From Amycolatopsis jiangsuensis (GTDB taxonomy: Bacteria; Actinomycetota; Actinomycetes; Mycobacteriales; Pseudonocardiaceae): a DNA stretch of 64,000 nt. Within the stretch, counting starts at the first letter, position 1. Every line of letters starts with the position of its first letter. Below are positions 30,497 through 38,532 of the stretch, piece after piece. The notes beneath the pieces were generated by a model, which was given only the letters and a program-made list of their open reading frames with translations, made no database searches and had not been told where the DNA came from. The stretch spans positions 6,536,501 through 6,600,500 of the forward strand of contig NZ_JACHMG010000001.1 in assembly GCF_014204865.1 (NCBI RefSeq). Reading direction: 5' to 3'. Both the position numbers and the translations under genes were made by a program.

Positions 30497-30665
30497 GAAT
30501 TCCTCCCCTGAATCACGGACGTGCCACTCGCCGGTCAGTGCCCGCAGCCGCGGCGAACGCCCACAACGCACGCCTGATCGGGCGGAAAGCCGCGAAACCG
30601 GCTGGACACGGATGCAAGGTGCGCTATGCGGGCCGGCCCGCGACGGCGGCGGATAGGCTGGCCCG

Positions 30666-31049
30666 GTGCTGAAAGGCTTGCTCGTCGACTACGCCGGAGT
30701 CCTGACCGACCCGGACGCGCACCTGCTCTACGACTACCTCCGCGCCGCCCGGGTCCGGGGCACCCGCACCGCTCTGGTGTCGAACGCTCCCGGGGCCGCC
30801 CCCGGGACGAAAGCCCAACTGGCCCCGTATTTCGACACCCTGGTCTTCTCCGGCGAAGTCGGCGTGGCCAAGCCGAGCCGCGAGATCTACCTGGTGGCCG
30901 CCGAACGCCTCGGCCTCGCCGCTGCGAGCTGCGCTTTCGTGGACGACTCCGAACGCAACGTCCGCGGTGCCGCGGACGCGGGCCTCGCCGGCGTCCACCA
31001 CGTGAGCGTGCCGGGCACGCTCGAGGAACTGGCCGTCCTGTTCAGCTGA
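30666..31049 (+). CDS. Small HAD-superfamily hydrolase-like protein
   Basis: A compact 127-residue HAD fold without a cap domain. Motif I LLVDYAGVLTD has the nucleophilic Asp8, but the acid/base position two residues later is Ala, as in phosphonatase-type members rather than DxD phosphatases. Motif II is in ALVSNAPG, motif III in GVAKPSREIY, and motif IV in AFVDDSERNVRGAADAGLAG. The GTG start opens directly on the core. The stop overlaps the convergent methyltransferase by 8 bp. Activity uncertain, probably a phosphatase-like role on an unknown small substrate. Confidence 0.82.
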   Translation: MLKGLLVDYAGVLTDPDAHLLYDYLRAARVRGTRTALVSNAPGAAPGTKAQLAPYFDTLVFSGEVGVAKPSREIYLVAAERLGLAAASCAFVDDSERNVRGAADAGLAGVHHVSVPGTLEELAVLFS

Positions 31050-31806
31050 GCCCGCGCCGCACCAGTTCGAACGACACGACCGCGGCAGCGGCGGAGACGT
31101 TCAGCGATTCCACGTCACCGGGCATCGGGATGGAAACCCATTCCGTCACCAGTTCCGCGACTTCCGAACCCACGCCCGCCGTCTCCCCGCCCAGGACGAA
31201 GACCGCGCGCTGGGGAAGGTCCACTTCGAACACCGACGTCGAGCCGGCCGCGCCCAGCGCGTAGAGGCTGTACCCCGCCTCGACCAACGACTCCGCCGCG
31301 TCCCGCGCGCTTCCGCAGCGCAGCACCGGCGCGCGGAACGCCACTCCCGCGGAGGCCTTGACCACCAGGGGATCGAGCGCCGCCACGCCGCGGCGCGGCA
31401 CGATCACCCCGGCCAGCCCGGCGGCGGTCGCGGTGCGCAGGATCATGCCGACGTTGGCCGGGGTGGTGATGCCGTCGAGCAGCAGCAGTCGGTCCGGCGG
31501 GCGCCGGTCGTCCAGCGCCGCGGTCAGTGGACGCATCCGCGGCGCGACCACGTCCGCCAGCACGCCCTGGTCCTGTTTTCCGTTGCCGGCCAGCACTTTC
31601 ACCCGGTGCGCGCTCGCTCGCTGCACCGCGACCCCGGCGGCTTTCGCGGCGCGCTGGATCTCCGCCGCGGCCGGGCCGCGCGCCGTGTCGGCGAGGATCA
31701 CCTTGTCCACGCGCAGGTCCGCGTCCGCGAGCGCCTCCAGCACGGGCTTGCGCCCGTAGACGGTCAGGAACCGGTCCTTCGGGGAAACCGCCACGTCATC
31801 ACCCAC
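31042..31806 (-). CDS. TrmH/SpoU-family RNA 2'-O-methyltransferase
   Basis: A 254-residue SPOUT enzyme that transfers a methyl group from SAM to a ribose in rRNA or tRNA. An N-terminal substrate-binding domain (YGRKPVLEALADADLRVDKV) precedes the knotted catalytic domain with motif 1 LLLDGITTPANVGMILRTAT, motif 2 FVLGGETAGV and motif 3 SIPMPGDVESLNVSAAAAVV. The GTG start at 31806 was chosen for its fit to the family N-terminus and the divergent gene at 31841; a longer reading adds 49 poorly conserved residues. The RNA target cannot be assigned. Confidence 0.88.
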   Translation of the reverse strand: MGDDVAVSPKDRFLTVYGRKPVLEALADADLRVDKVILADTARGPAAAEIQRAAKAAGVAVQRASAHRVKVLAGNGKQDQGVLADVVAPRMRPLTAALDDRRPPDRLLLLDGITTPANVGMILRTATAAGLAGVIVPRRGVAALDPLVVKASAGVAFRAPVLRCGSARDAAESLVEAGYSLYALGAAGSTSVFEVDLPQRAVFVLGGETAGVGSEVAELVTEWVSIPMPGDVESLNVSAAAAVVSFELVRRGLS

Positions 31807-31840
31807 GCCGATCAGTCTCGCACTGTGTAAGGATCGGCCC

Positions 31841-33238
31841 ATGCCCGACCGCCTGTCCGCCCTGGACGCCTCGTTCCTGTACGTGGAGGACCAGACGACG
31901 CCGATGCACGTCGGCGGGGTGGCGATCTTCGAACGACCGGCCTCCGGGTTCACCTACGAGCAGCTGCTGGCACTGGTCGGGGCCCGGCTGGCGTTCCTGC
32001 CGCGCTACCGCCAGCGGGTGCTCGGCGTGCCGGGGCACCTGGCCCGCCCGGTGTGGGTGGACGACGTCGACTTCGACCTCAACTACCACGTCCGCCGGTC
32101 GGCGCTGCCCGAACCGGGCAGTGACGAGCAGCTGTTCGACCTGGTCGCGCGCCTGATGTCGCGCCGGCTCGCACCCGAGCGGCCGCTGTGGGAGGCCTAC
32201 TTCGTGGAGGGGCTCTCCGGCGGCCGGGTGGCGCTGGTGACCAAGACCCACCAGTCGGTGGTGGACGGCATCGGCACGATCGACCTCGGCCAGCTCATCC
32301 TCGACGAGACGCCGGCGCCGCCGGAGCCGTTCGACGATCTCTGGACCCCGCGCCGCGAACCGAGCCGCACCCAGCTGGTGCTGGACGCGGTGAGCGAGAC
32401 CGTGCAACGGCCCGGCGAGCTGGCGGAGAACCTTCGCGCGGCCGCCACCGACGCGGTCGCCACCGTGGGCAAGGTCGCGGACACGGTAGGTGGTGTCGCG
32501 GCGACGGTCGTACGTCCCGCGCCGTCCGGGCCGCTGAACGTGCGCGTGTCCGGCGGCCGGATGTACGCCGTCGTACGCACGCGGCTGGAGGATTTCCGGT
32601 CGGTCCGCGCGCAGCACGGCGGCAAGGTCAACGACGTCATCCTGGCCGCGATCACCGGTGCGCTCCGGGAATGGCTGCTCTCCCGCGGCGAGAGCGTCAC
32701 GCCGACGTCCACCCTGCGCGCGCTGGTGCCGATGGCGGTCAACGACGCCGAGACGGCCGAGTACGCCACTCCCGCGCTGGTCGGCAACGAGGTCGCCGCG
32801 TATCTGGTGGACCTGCCGGTCGGCGAGCCGAATCCCGTGCTGCGGTTGCAGCACATCGGCCACGCGATGGACGCCCACCTCGACTCCGGCCGGTCGGTGG
32901 CCGCGCGCGGGCTGCTCAAGGTGAGCGGGTTCGCCCCGGCCACCCTGCACTCGCTGGGCGCGCGGGCGGGCGGATCGCTGTCCGGGCGGATCTTCAACCT
33001 GATGATCACGAACTCCCCGGGCCCGCAGGTGCCGGTGTACGCGGGGGAGGCGAGACTGGTGGAGATGTTCCCCGTGATGCCGCTGATGCGTACCCAGGCG
33101 CTGGCGATCGGGGTCACGTCCTACCACGGTGGCGTCTACTTCGGACTCAACGGCGACCGCAAGGCCGCCTTCGACGTACGCCTGCTCGGCGGGATGATCG
33201 AGGAAGCACTGGAAGAACTGAAGGGGGCGCACTGGTGA
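31841..33238 (+). CDS. WS/DGAT-type acyltransferase with altered catalytic motif
   Basis: A 465-residue member of the wax ester synthase/diacylglycerol acyltransferase family, which esterifies long-chain acyl-CoA to alcohols or diacylglycerol. The N-terminus DRLSALDASFLYVEDQTTPM is the family opening, and PERPLWEAYFVEGL and the C-terminal NLMITNSPGPQVPVYAGEAR are conserved. The catalytic HHxxxDG is HQSVVDG here (H137, Q138, D142): the second His is Gln. In M. tuberculosis the position corresponds to Rv3234c/Rv3233c. Its stop overlaps the next gene by 4 bp, implying coupling. Confidence 0.9.
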   Translation: MPDRLSALDASFLYVEDQTTPMHVGGVAIFERPASGFTYEQLLALVGARLAFLPRYRQRVLGVPGHLARPVWVDDVDFDLNYHVRRSALPEPGSDEQLFDLVARLMSRRLAPERPLWEAYFVEGLSGGRVALVTKTHQSVVDGIGTIDLGQLILDETPAPPEPFDDLWTPRREPSRTQLVLDAVSETVQRPGELAENLRAAATDAVATVGKVADTVGGVAATVVRPAPSGPLNVRVSGGRMYAVVRTRLEDFRSVRAQHGGKVNDVILAAITGALREWLLSRGESVTPTSTLRALVPMAVNDAETAEYATPALVGNEVAAYLVDLPVGEPNPVLRLQHIGHAMDAHLDSGRSVAARGLLKVSGFAPATLHSLGARAGGSLSGRIFNLMITNSPGPQVPVYAGEARLVEMFPVMPLMRTQALAIGVTSYHGGVYFGLNGDRKAAFDVRLLGGMIEEALEELKGAHW

Positions 33239-33726
33239 GGATCTACCTGCCTGCCACGATCGCGATGCTGCGGGACTTCGAAGCGAACGGCGAGTTCCGC
33301 GCCCGCAGCGGCACGGCGTTCGCGCTCACGCCCGCGTTGCGCGAGGCCTACGCGAGTGGTTCGGACGAGGAGCTGGAGTACGCGGCCCTGCTCGACGCGG
33401 CCCGTGCGTCGCTGCGCCTGATCGGCGCCGAGGAGAAGGGCGAGCCGCGCCGGGTGGTGATCTCCGCGGACGTGGAGAACGTGACCCTGCGCCCGGACCT
33501 CGACGCCGCGGTCGTCCGGCTCGACGGACCGGTCCCGATGTCGCTGCTCGCCGCCGTCCACGTGGACGCCGCCGAAGCCGAGGAGGCGGTCGCCGCCGCG
33601 GCGGCCGTGATCGACGCCGCGGACCTCGGGGACGAGGACGCGGAATTCACCCTCGGCGACGCCGAGGACCACGAGCTGGCCTGGTACGCGCCGCAGGAGC
33701 TGCCGTTCCTGCTGGAACTGCTGTAG
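33235..33726 (+). CDS. DUF6912-like protein (Rv3231c-like)
   Basis: A 163-residue acidic soluble protein translated from a GTG inside the WS/DGAT stop codon. Core: RIYLPATIAMLRDFEANGEF, then FALTPALREAYASGSDEELE and RRVVISADVENVTLRPDLDA, ending in HELAWYAPQELPFLLELL. The family is widespread and uncharacterised in actinobacteria and sits next to the acyltransferase also in mycobacteria, suggesting a link to lipid metabolism that has not been shown. No motif hints at catalysis. Confidence 0.85.
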   Translation: MRIYLPATIAMLRDFEANGEFRARSGTAFALTPALREAYASGSDEELEYAALLDAARASLRLIGAEEKGEPRRVVISADVENVTLRPDLDAAVVRLDGPVPMSLLAAVHVDAAEAEEAVAAAAAVIDAADLGDEDAEFTLGDAEDHELAWYAPQELPFLLELL

Positions 33727-33793
33727 CCGGCGGGAAGTTTCCCACCGTCGTGGCGGCTCGACACCGCCGCGGTTTGCCGATCGAATCGACGGC

Positions 33794-34723
33794 ATGGCCT
33801 CTGGGGTGTGGCGGGACGTCGGTGCGCTGGTCCGGTCGGCCGGTCTCGGGGTCCGTCCGGTGCCCGTGTGGCGATCCATCCGCACGTACGTCGCCGCGTT
33901 CGACCAGGTGGTGGCGCCGATCCTGAGGCGGACCGGTGGAAGGCAGTACCTGGCGGACGCGGCCTGTGAAGCCTGCGTGAAGCTCGGCCTTCTGCTCGCC
34001 GCGTACGCTGGGATGGCGGGCGTGCCGTTCCGGCCGGATCTGGCCATGCTCGGTGGTGCGGTCGCCCGGGTGTACGACGACCTGATCGACCGTGCCGGCC
34101 CGGTGGACCATGGGCTGGACCGCCGGGTCGCCGCGCTGTTCCGCGGTGCGGAAGTGACGCCGCGCCACGACGTCGAACGGCTGTTGCACGGGCTGTACCG
34201 CGAACTCGAACGACGTCTCGGCCGGGACCGGGACGATCCCGTGCACACCGCGCTGGTGGCGTTGCACGAACACCAGCTCCGGTCGCGCCGGCAGCAGGAT
34301 CCCGCCATCAGCGCGCCGCTGCTCGTCGACATCACGCGGGCGAAGGGCGGGCACGCGATGGTGGTCTTCTGCGGACTGCTGCATCCGGCGCTGACCGAGC
34401 GGCAGGTTGCCGTCGTGCGTCAGCTCGGCGCCGTGCTCCAGTTGGTCGACGACTACGTCGACGTGGCGGTGGACCGGCAGTCGGGCATCACCACCGCCGC
34501 CACCCGTCGCGAGCTGACCCTGGTGCAGCTCTGCCGGGAGATGCGGGAGCTGCGCCCACGCCTGCGCGCCTGCTACGGCCGGGCCCAGCCGCTGGCCGCG
34601 ATGCTGTACCTGGATCTGTGGCGGGCCTTCCTGCAACGCCGTGGCGCCGGCTGGCCGGCCCGCTACCGGCCGTTCCGGATCCTGGTGCGGCTCGCCCGGC
34701 GGCGGTTACGCTCTTCGCCGTAG
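33794..34723 (+). CDS. Class I isoprenoid-synthase-fold (polyprenyl synthetase-like) protein
   Basis: A 309-residue all-helical protein with both metal-binding Asp-rich motifs of prenyl synthases: DDLID at 95-99 (ARVYDDLIDR) and DDYVD at 219-223 (LQLVDDYVDVAVD), with THQ-like residues replaced by ITRAKGGHA. Overall it resembles distant polyprenyl synthetase relatives rather than a standard GGPP synthase, and the chain-length residues before the first motif cannot be interpreted. Substrate and product unknown. It starts 67 bp after the DUF6912-like gene and is followed by a membrane protein and a NACHT NTPase, none of which occurs in the mycobacterial block. Confidence 0.75.
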   Translation: MASGVWRDVGALVRSAGLGVRPVPVWRSIRTYVAAFDQVVAPILRRTGGRQYLADAACEACVKLGLLLAAYAGMAGVPFRPDLAMLGGAVARVYDDLIDRAGPVDHGLDRRVAALFRGAEVTPRHDVERLLHGLYRELERRLGRDRDDPVHTALVALHEHQLRSRRQQDPAISAPLLVDITRAKGGHAMVVFCGLLHPALTERQVAVVRQLGAVLQLVDDYVDVAVDRQSGITTAATRRELTLVQLCREMRELRPRLRACYGRAQPLAAMLYLDLWRAFLQRRGAGWPARYRPFRILVRLARRRLRSSP

Positions 34724-34773
34724 GGGAGGAGCGCGCCCGGTGACAAACCGGGCCGTGAGGGGATGGTGAATCC

Positions 34774-35511
34774 GTGGTGTCCGCCGAGCCTCGCGCACTG
34801 AGACCGGACCTGCCGGTGCCGCTGCCACCGGCGCCGCCTGCCGCGGCCGTGGTCCGGTTCGGCCTGACCCTCGTGCGCGAGCCCGCGTTCGAACGGACCC
34901 ACCGGTTGACCGTAGGCCTGGCCGTTGCCTCGGTGGTGCTGGTCGTCGCCGGGCAGCTGGTGCCGGGTGGCTGGCCGGTGACCGTGGCCGGAGTGGTGCT
35001 CGCCGCGTACGCGCTGGTGCGGGAGGCGGCGCTACGGGTGCTTCAGCACGAGCAGCGGGCGTTCGAACCGGCTTGGCTCGCGTCCCGTTCGGCCCGGTTG
35101 CGGGCCGGCGAGTTCGAGGTCGTGCGGTGCCTGGTCGAGGGCAGGAGCCGGGATCTCACCGATCCGGCGGCGGTCGCCGACCTGCTGGCGCACGGAGCAG
35201 GCGACGCCCGCGTGGTGCTCGACTTCCTGCACGAACCGGCGACGCTGGAGCGGGTGCACCGGCGGCTGCGCGACGTCACGCTTCATCCCGCCTCGTCGCC
35301 GGGCTCGCCGGCCCGCGTCCGGTTCACCGACGCGCGTTACGCGGTGCGTCCGTCGGGCGTCAGGTCCTACTGGCGGCTCGGGACGCCACTGGTGCTGCGG
35401 ACCGCAGGGCCAGCCGATCCTGCAGCAGTGCGTGCCGGAACTGGTAGTACGGACCGACCTGGCGCAGCACCCCCAGCCGGTGCGCGTCCTCCAGGAACGT
35501 CATCAGCCTGA
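34774..35511 (+). CDS. Two-helix membrane protein of unknown function
   Basis: A 245-residue protein with a Pro-rich N-terminus, two membrane helices around residues 47-88 (LTVGLAVASVVLVVAGQLVP and VTVAGVVLAAYALVREAALR), and a cytosolic domain of about 110 residues (EFEVVRCLVEGRSRDLTDPA; DARVVLDFLHEPATLERVHR). The GTG start follows GAGGGGATGG; a second GTG is the next codon. The 3' 152 bp overlap the convergent NACHT gene, and the last 35 residues (rich in Gly, Pro, Ala) look like read-through into it, so the native C-terminus may have been rearranged. No family recognised. Confidence 0.65.
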   Translation: MVSAEPRALRPDLPVPLPPAPPAAAVVRFGLTLVREPAFERTHRLTVGLAVASVVLVVAGQLVPGGWPVTVAGVVLAAYALVREAALRVLQHEQRAFEPAWLASRSARLRAGEFEVVRCLVEGRSRDLTDPAAVADLLAHGAGDARVVLDFLHEPATLERVHRRLRDVTLHPASSPGSPARVRFTDARYAVRPSGVRSYWRLGTPLVLRTAGPADPAAVRAGTGSTDRPGAAPPAGARPPGTSSA

Positions 35512-37360
35512 GCGGTGCGTTGCCGCGGCGGGCGAGCCAGATCCGTGCGGTGAGGAACCGGCCCCACGAACTGGTGGCCTGCACGACCAGCCCGAGCCCG
35601 CCGGCGCCGATCCCACCGCCGACGACCGCGCCGAGCAGGCCGAGCAGCGCCGGGTTGTGCAGCTCGAGCACCAGTCCGTGGGTGTCCGCGCCACCCACGC
35701 TGCCCAGCACCGCCCCGACGAGCACGCCGACCAGCCCGCCGAGCCCGGCGGCGGAGAAGACGGCGGAGCGGTCGCTGCGCAGCATGCCGATCGGGGTCAC
35801 CGTCTCGACCGGTTCGGTGGGTTCGGTGAACCGGCGGACGAGACCGAACGCGAGCCCGAAGACCAGGCCGATCACCAGGCCGTAGGCGGCGCCGAAGAGC
35901 AGGCCGACCGCCACCCCGCCGACGATCGCGCCGATCAGCCCGAATCCGAGGTCGCGGCCGAGGTCGTGCCGCCGCAGCAGCCGGGGCACGAACCGCCGCG
36001 GCAGGTCGGGCGGGGTCAGCGCGAGCGCGACCGAGGCCCCGACGCCGACGCCGCAGCCGACGACGACGCCGAGCCAGGGATTGCCGAACAACGCGAACAG
36101 CAGCAGTCCGAGCGGGGTGCAGGTGACCGCGCCGATCAGCACCGCGCGCACGACCAGGACCCGCCGTGGCACCAGGTCCGGCAGCCGCCACCAGGCGATC
36201 TCCCTGCCGCTGTGCCCGGCGAGGAAGGAGAGCCACCGTTCGGCGTCGGCGGGGTCCCACTGGCGCGCCGGCTGCGGCGTATCGGACAACGGCGCGGGCG
36301 GCCGTTCGGTGAAGACCTGCTTGGCGAACAGGTCGAGCAGCCGCTCCTGCACCTGGCGGACATCGGGCAGCCGGAGCAGTTCGCCGGGGTCGGTGCCGGG
36401 GTGCGCGAACGCCGTCCGGGCGAGGAACAGCATCAGCGGGGTCCGCAGTGCCTCGGCGACCGGCCCGGTGGAGTCCCCGGTCAGCTCGGCGAGCAGCGGT
36501 TCCCAGCGGTCGAGGCGGACGTCCGGTGCCGTGTCGAGCAGGTATCCGGCCGCGTCCTCCGGCCGCACCGGCAGCAGCCGCACGACCTCCGCGTCCCGTA
36601 CGACGCCGGCCGCGTTCGCCTCCTCGAACTCGGCGGTCCGGCAGGCCAGCACGTACGGTTCGCCGCGCAGCGCGTCGCGCGTGACGGCGGTCAGCGCGTC
36701 GGCCCGGTTGCCGGTCACCATCTCGTCCAGTGCGTCCAGCACCGGCAGGATCCGCTCCTGCTTGACCAGGTCGCGGACCGCGGTCGGGCCGTAGCGGGCT
36801 TCGTTGCCCAGGAACGGGTACTGCTCGGCGATGCTGCGGATGAGCCAGGTGTAGAGGTTTTCGGCCGGATCCCACGACGAGACCTGCAGCAGCACCGGAA
36901 CGCGGGGCGGCTCGGGCTGCTGCAGCAGTTCGAGCGTCAGCAGCAGGCACAAGCCGGTCTTGCCCGATCCGGGCTCCCCCGCGATCACCAGCCGCCGCGG
37001 CCGGTCGGCGTAGGAGGTGACGATCTCGCGCAGGTCGCCTCCGGCCGCGCCGGTCCGCCACTGCACGGTCAGGTCGCCGGCGTCCTGCAGCAGCCTGCGG
37101 CCCGCCTCGGCCTCCCACTGGCTGCGTACCTCGCGGGCCAGCGCGTGTTCCGCCGCGGTCACCTGCTCGTCGGTACTGGCCGCGCGCTGGCCGTTGCGAA
37201 AGCGCCAGGCCGCGAACACGTCGATCAGAGCGGCCGCTCCGGAGGCGACTGTCAGCAGGGTCGTGGCCACTGCGGAGCCGAAGCGCACCCACATGACCGA
37301 CAGCCCCAGCGCCATCGTCGCCCACAACGCGACCCGCCCCAGCCCTGCACGTCGTGACAC
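35360..37360 (-). CDS. Membrane-associated NACHT/STAND-type NTPase
   Basis: A 666-residue protein. One or two helices lie at residues 9-50, then a NACHT P-loop NTPase: Walker A GEPGSGKT (128-135), Walker B LPVLDALDEM (205-214), sensor-like EPYVLACRTAEFEE, and a winged-helix-like region up to about 380. The C-terminal half contains repeated Gly-rich membrane segments (about 400-450, 475-512, 545-565 and 585-610) and ends YYQFRHALLQDRLALRS, a pattern seen in bacterial NACHT proteins. NACHT NTPases include anti-phage sensors, but many actinobacterial ones have no known role. GTG start with a TTAAAT-like box 6 bp upstream suggests leaderless transcription. Convergent overlap with the preceding gene. 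Confidence 0.85.
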   Translation of the reverse strand: MSRRAGLGRVALWATMALGLSVMWVRFGSAVATTLLTVASGAAALIDVFAAWRFRNGQRAASTDEQVTAAEHALAREVRSQWEAEAGRRLLQDAGDLTVQWRTGAAGGDLREIVTSYADRPRRLVIAGEPGSGKTGLCLLLTLELLQQPEPPRVPVLLQVSSWDPAENLYTWLIRSIAEQYPFLGNEARYGPTAVRDLVKQERILPVLDALDEMVTGNRADALTAVTRDALRGEPYVLACRTAEFEEANAAGVVRDAEVVRLLPVRPEDAAGYLLDTAPDVRLDRWEPLLAELTGDSTGPVAEALRTPLMLFLARTAFAHPGTDPGELLRLPDVRQVQERLLDLFAKQVFTERPPAPLSDTPQPARQWDPADAERWLSFLAGHSGREIAWWRLPDLVPRRVLVVRAVLIGAVTCTPLGLLLFALFGNPWLGVVVGCGVGVGASVALALTPPDLPRRFVPRLLRRHDLGRDLGFGLIGAIVGGVAVGLLFGAAYGLVIGLVFGLAFGLVRRFTEPTEPVETVTPIGMLRSDRSAVFSAAGLGGLVGVLVGAVLGSVGGADTHGLVLELHNPALLGLLGAVVGGGIGAGGLGLVVQATSSWGRFLTARIWLARRGNAPLRLMTFLEDAHRLGVLRQVGPYYQFRHALLQDRLALRSAAPVASRAASRT

Positions 37361-37464
37361 GCGCCCATTTAATCGGACCGGCCGGGCGCCACACCAGGGA
37401 ATCGGTCATTCCGCCGGGACGCGCGCCGCAGCCCGGTGCGGAGTGCCTTGTCGTCGCGTCGGGC

Positions 37465-38274
37465 TCAGCCGCTAGTGAGCGTGCCCACGTCGGCCGCGGA
37501 CGGCGCGTCGACGGTGACCGGCGTGCCCCAGCCGGCATACCGCGCGGTGATCCGGGCGCCGCCGGACTCGCCGGTGGCACGCAGGATCGGCGAGAGGTCC
37601 AGGACTAGCTGCACCGGCCGGTCCCGCGGATCGAGCCACAGGTCGAGCGGGACGGTCGTGCCGCGGCCGGCCAGCTGCGCCATGGCGTCGGCGGGCAACC
37701 CCGCGGGCAGTGCGGAGCCGAGTTTCGCCAGGTCGACAGTGAGGTGGTAGTGCTCGGCCGCGGTGCCGCCGAGCCGGGTGTCCTCACTCGAGTCGAGAGT
37801 TCCCGCCTCGCGCACCTGGGCGAGCGTGCGGGCCGGATCGTTCTGCTCGGCCAGCTGGGTCAGGCTGCCGCCGAGGACCTGGGAGAACGGATCGTTCCCG
37901 TCGGGCGACACCCGCACCCATGGCCTGCCGCCGGTCACCTGCGCCCGGGCACTGTCCGGCACCTTCGCGTACAGCGCGCGGTCCACCAGCCGCAGCTCGA
38001 GCGGTTCGCCGACGTAGTCGGTGGTCATCGTCAGCGCGGTGCCGGACGGGCCGAACCGAGCCCGGCCCTCACCGTGCGAGGCGAAAGTCCCCGCCGTGAC
38101 GTCGGTGGTGAACGTCGCGGTACGCCCGGCCACGGTCGCCGCCGCGGCCGCATCGGCCAGCGCACGCGCGTCGGCGAACCGTTGCGGCCCGTCACCCGAG
38201 CACCCGGCGGCGCAAGCCACGGCCACCAGGCCCGCGACCACCGGTACGACACTGGCCGCAGCCGCACTGCGCAT
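37465..38274 (-). CDS. LppX/LprG-like lipoprotein (paralogue 1)
   Basis: A 269-residue exported lipoprotein. The ATG at 38274 follows GGGAGGGG and opens a signal peptide (SAAAASVVPVVAGLVAVACA) with lipobox AAGC. The mature part has the antiparallel beta-fold pattern of the LppX_LprAFG family (ATFTTDVTAGTFASHGEGRA; YHLTVDLAKLGSALPAGLPA; VPLDLWLDPRDRPVQLVLDL), which binds or shuttles lipids across the periplasm in mycobacteria. A divergent paralogue lies 258 bp upstream on the same strand. Substrate unknown. Confidence 0.85.
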   Translation of the reverse strand: MRSAAAASVVPVVAGLVAVACAAGCSGDGPQRFADARALADAAAAATVAGRTATFTTDVTAGTFASHGEGRARFGPSGTALTMTTDYVGEPLELRLVDRALYAKVPDSARAQVTGGRPWVRVSPDGNDPFSQVLGGSLTQLAEQNDPARTLAQVREAGTLDSSEDTRLGGTAAEHYHLTVDLAKLGSALPAGLPADAMAQLAGRGTTVPLDLWLDPRDRPVQLVLDLSPILRATGESGGARITARYAGWGTPVTVDAPSAADVGTLTSG

Positions 38275-38418
38275 CCCGGAGAACCCCTCCCTGACCGGCG
38301 GAAAGACGCCCCAGCCAAGCACAGCACGAGCGACGAACCCGTTCGGGGGAACGCGAACCACCGGCAGTAGCACGGAAAACGGGCCCCGAACCGGATGGCT
38401 CAGGACCCGTCTTCACGA

Positions 38419-38531
38419 CTCACCGACGTGGCAGCTCACCGCCTCACCGACTCAGCGGCTCACCGACGCGGCAACTCACCGGCTCATCGGCGTGGCGGGC
38501 TCACCGCCTCACCGGCCCAGCCGCTCACCAG
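38419..38531. repeat. 8-bp tandem repeat array (CTCACCGN)
   Basis: About fourteen 8-bp units can be read in phase: CTCACCGA, CGTGGCAG, CTCACCGC, CTCACCGA, CTCAGCGG and so on. CTCA(C/T)CG starts at 38419, 38435, 38443, 38459, 38475, 38483, 38500, 38508 and 38524, with spacings of 8 or 16 (one 17). It fills the gap between the two lipoprotein genes up to the stop of the second. Confidence 0.85.
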
Positions 38532-38532
38532 G

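Noticed and set aside
35432..37357. 641-codon plus-strand frame opposite the NACHT gene
   Set aside because: Typical antisense shadow rich in Glu/Gln/Arg. The minus-strand frame has Walker A and B motifs and membrane segments.
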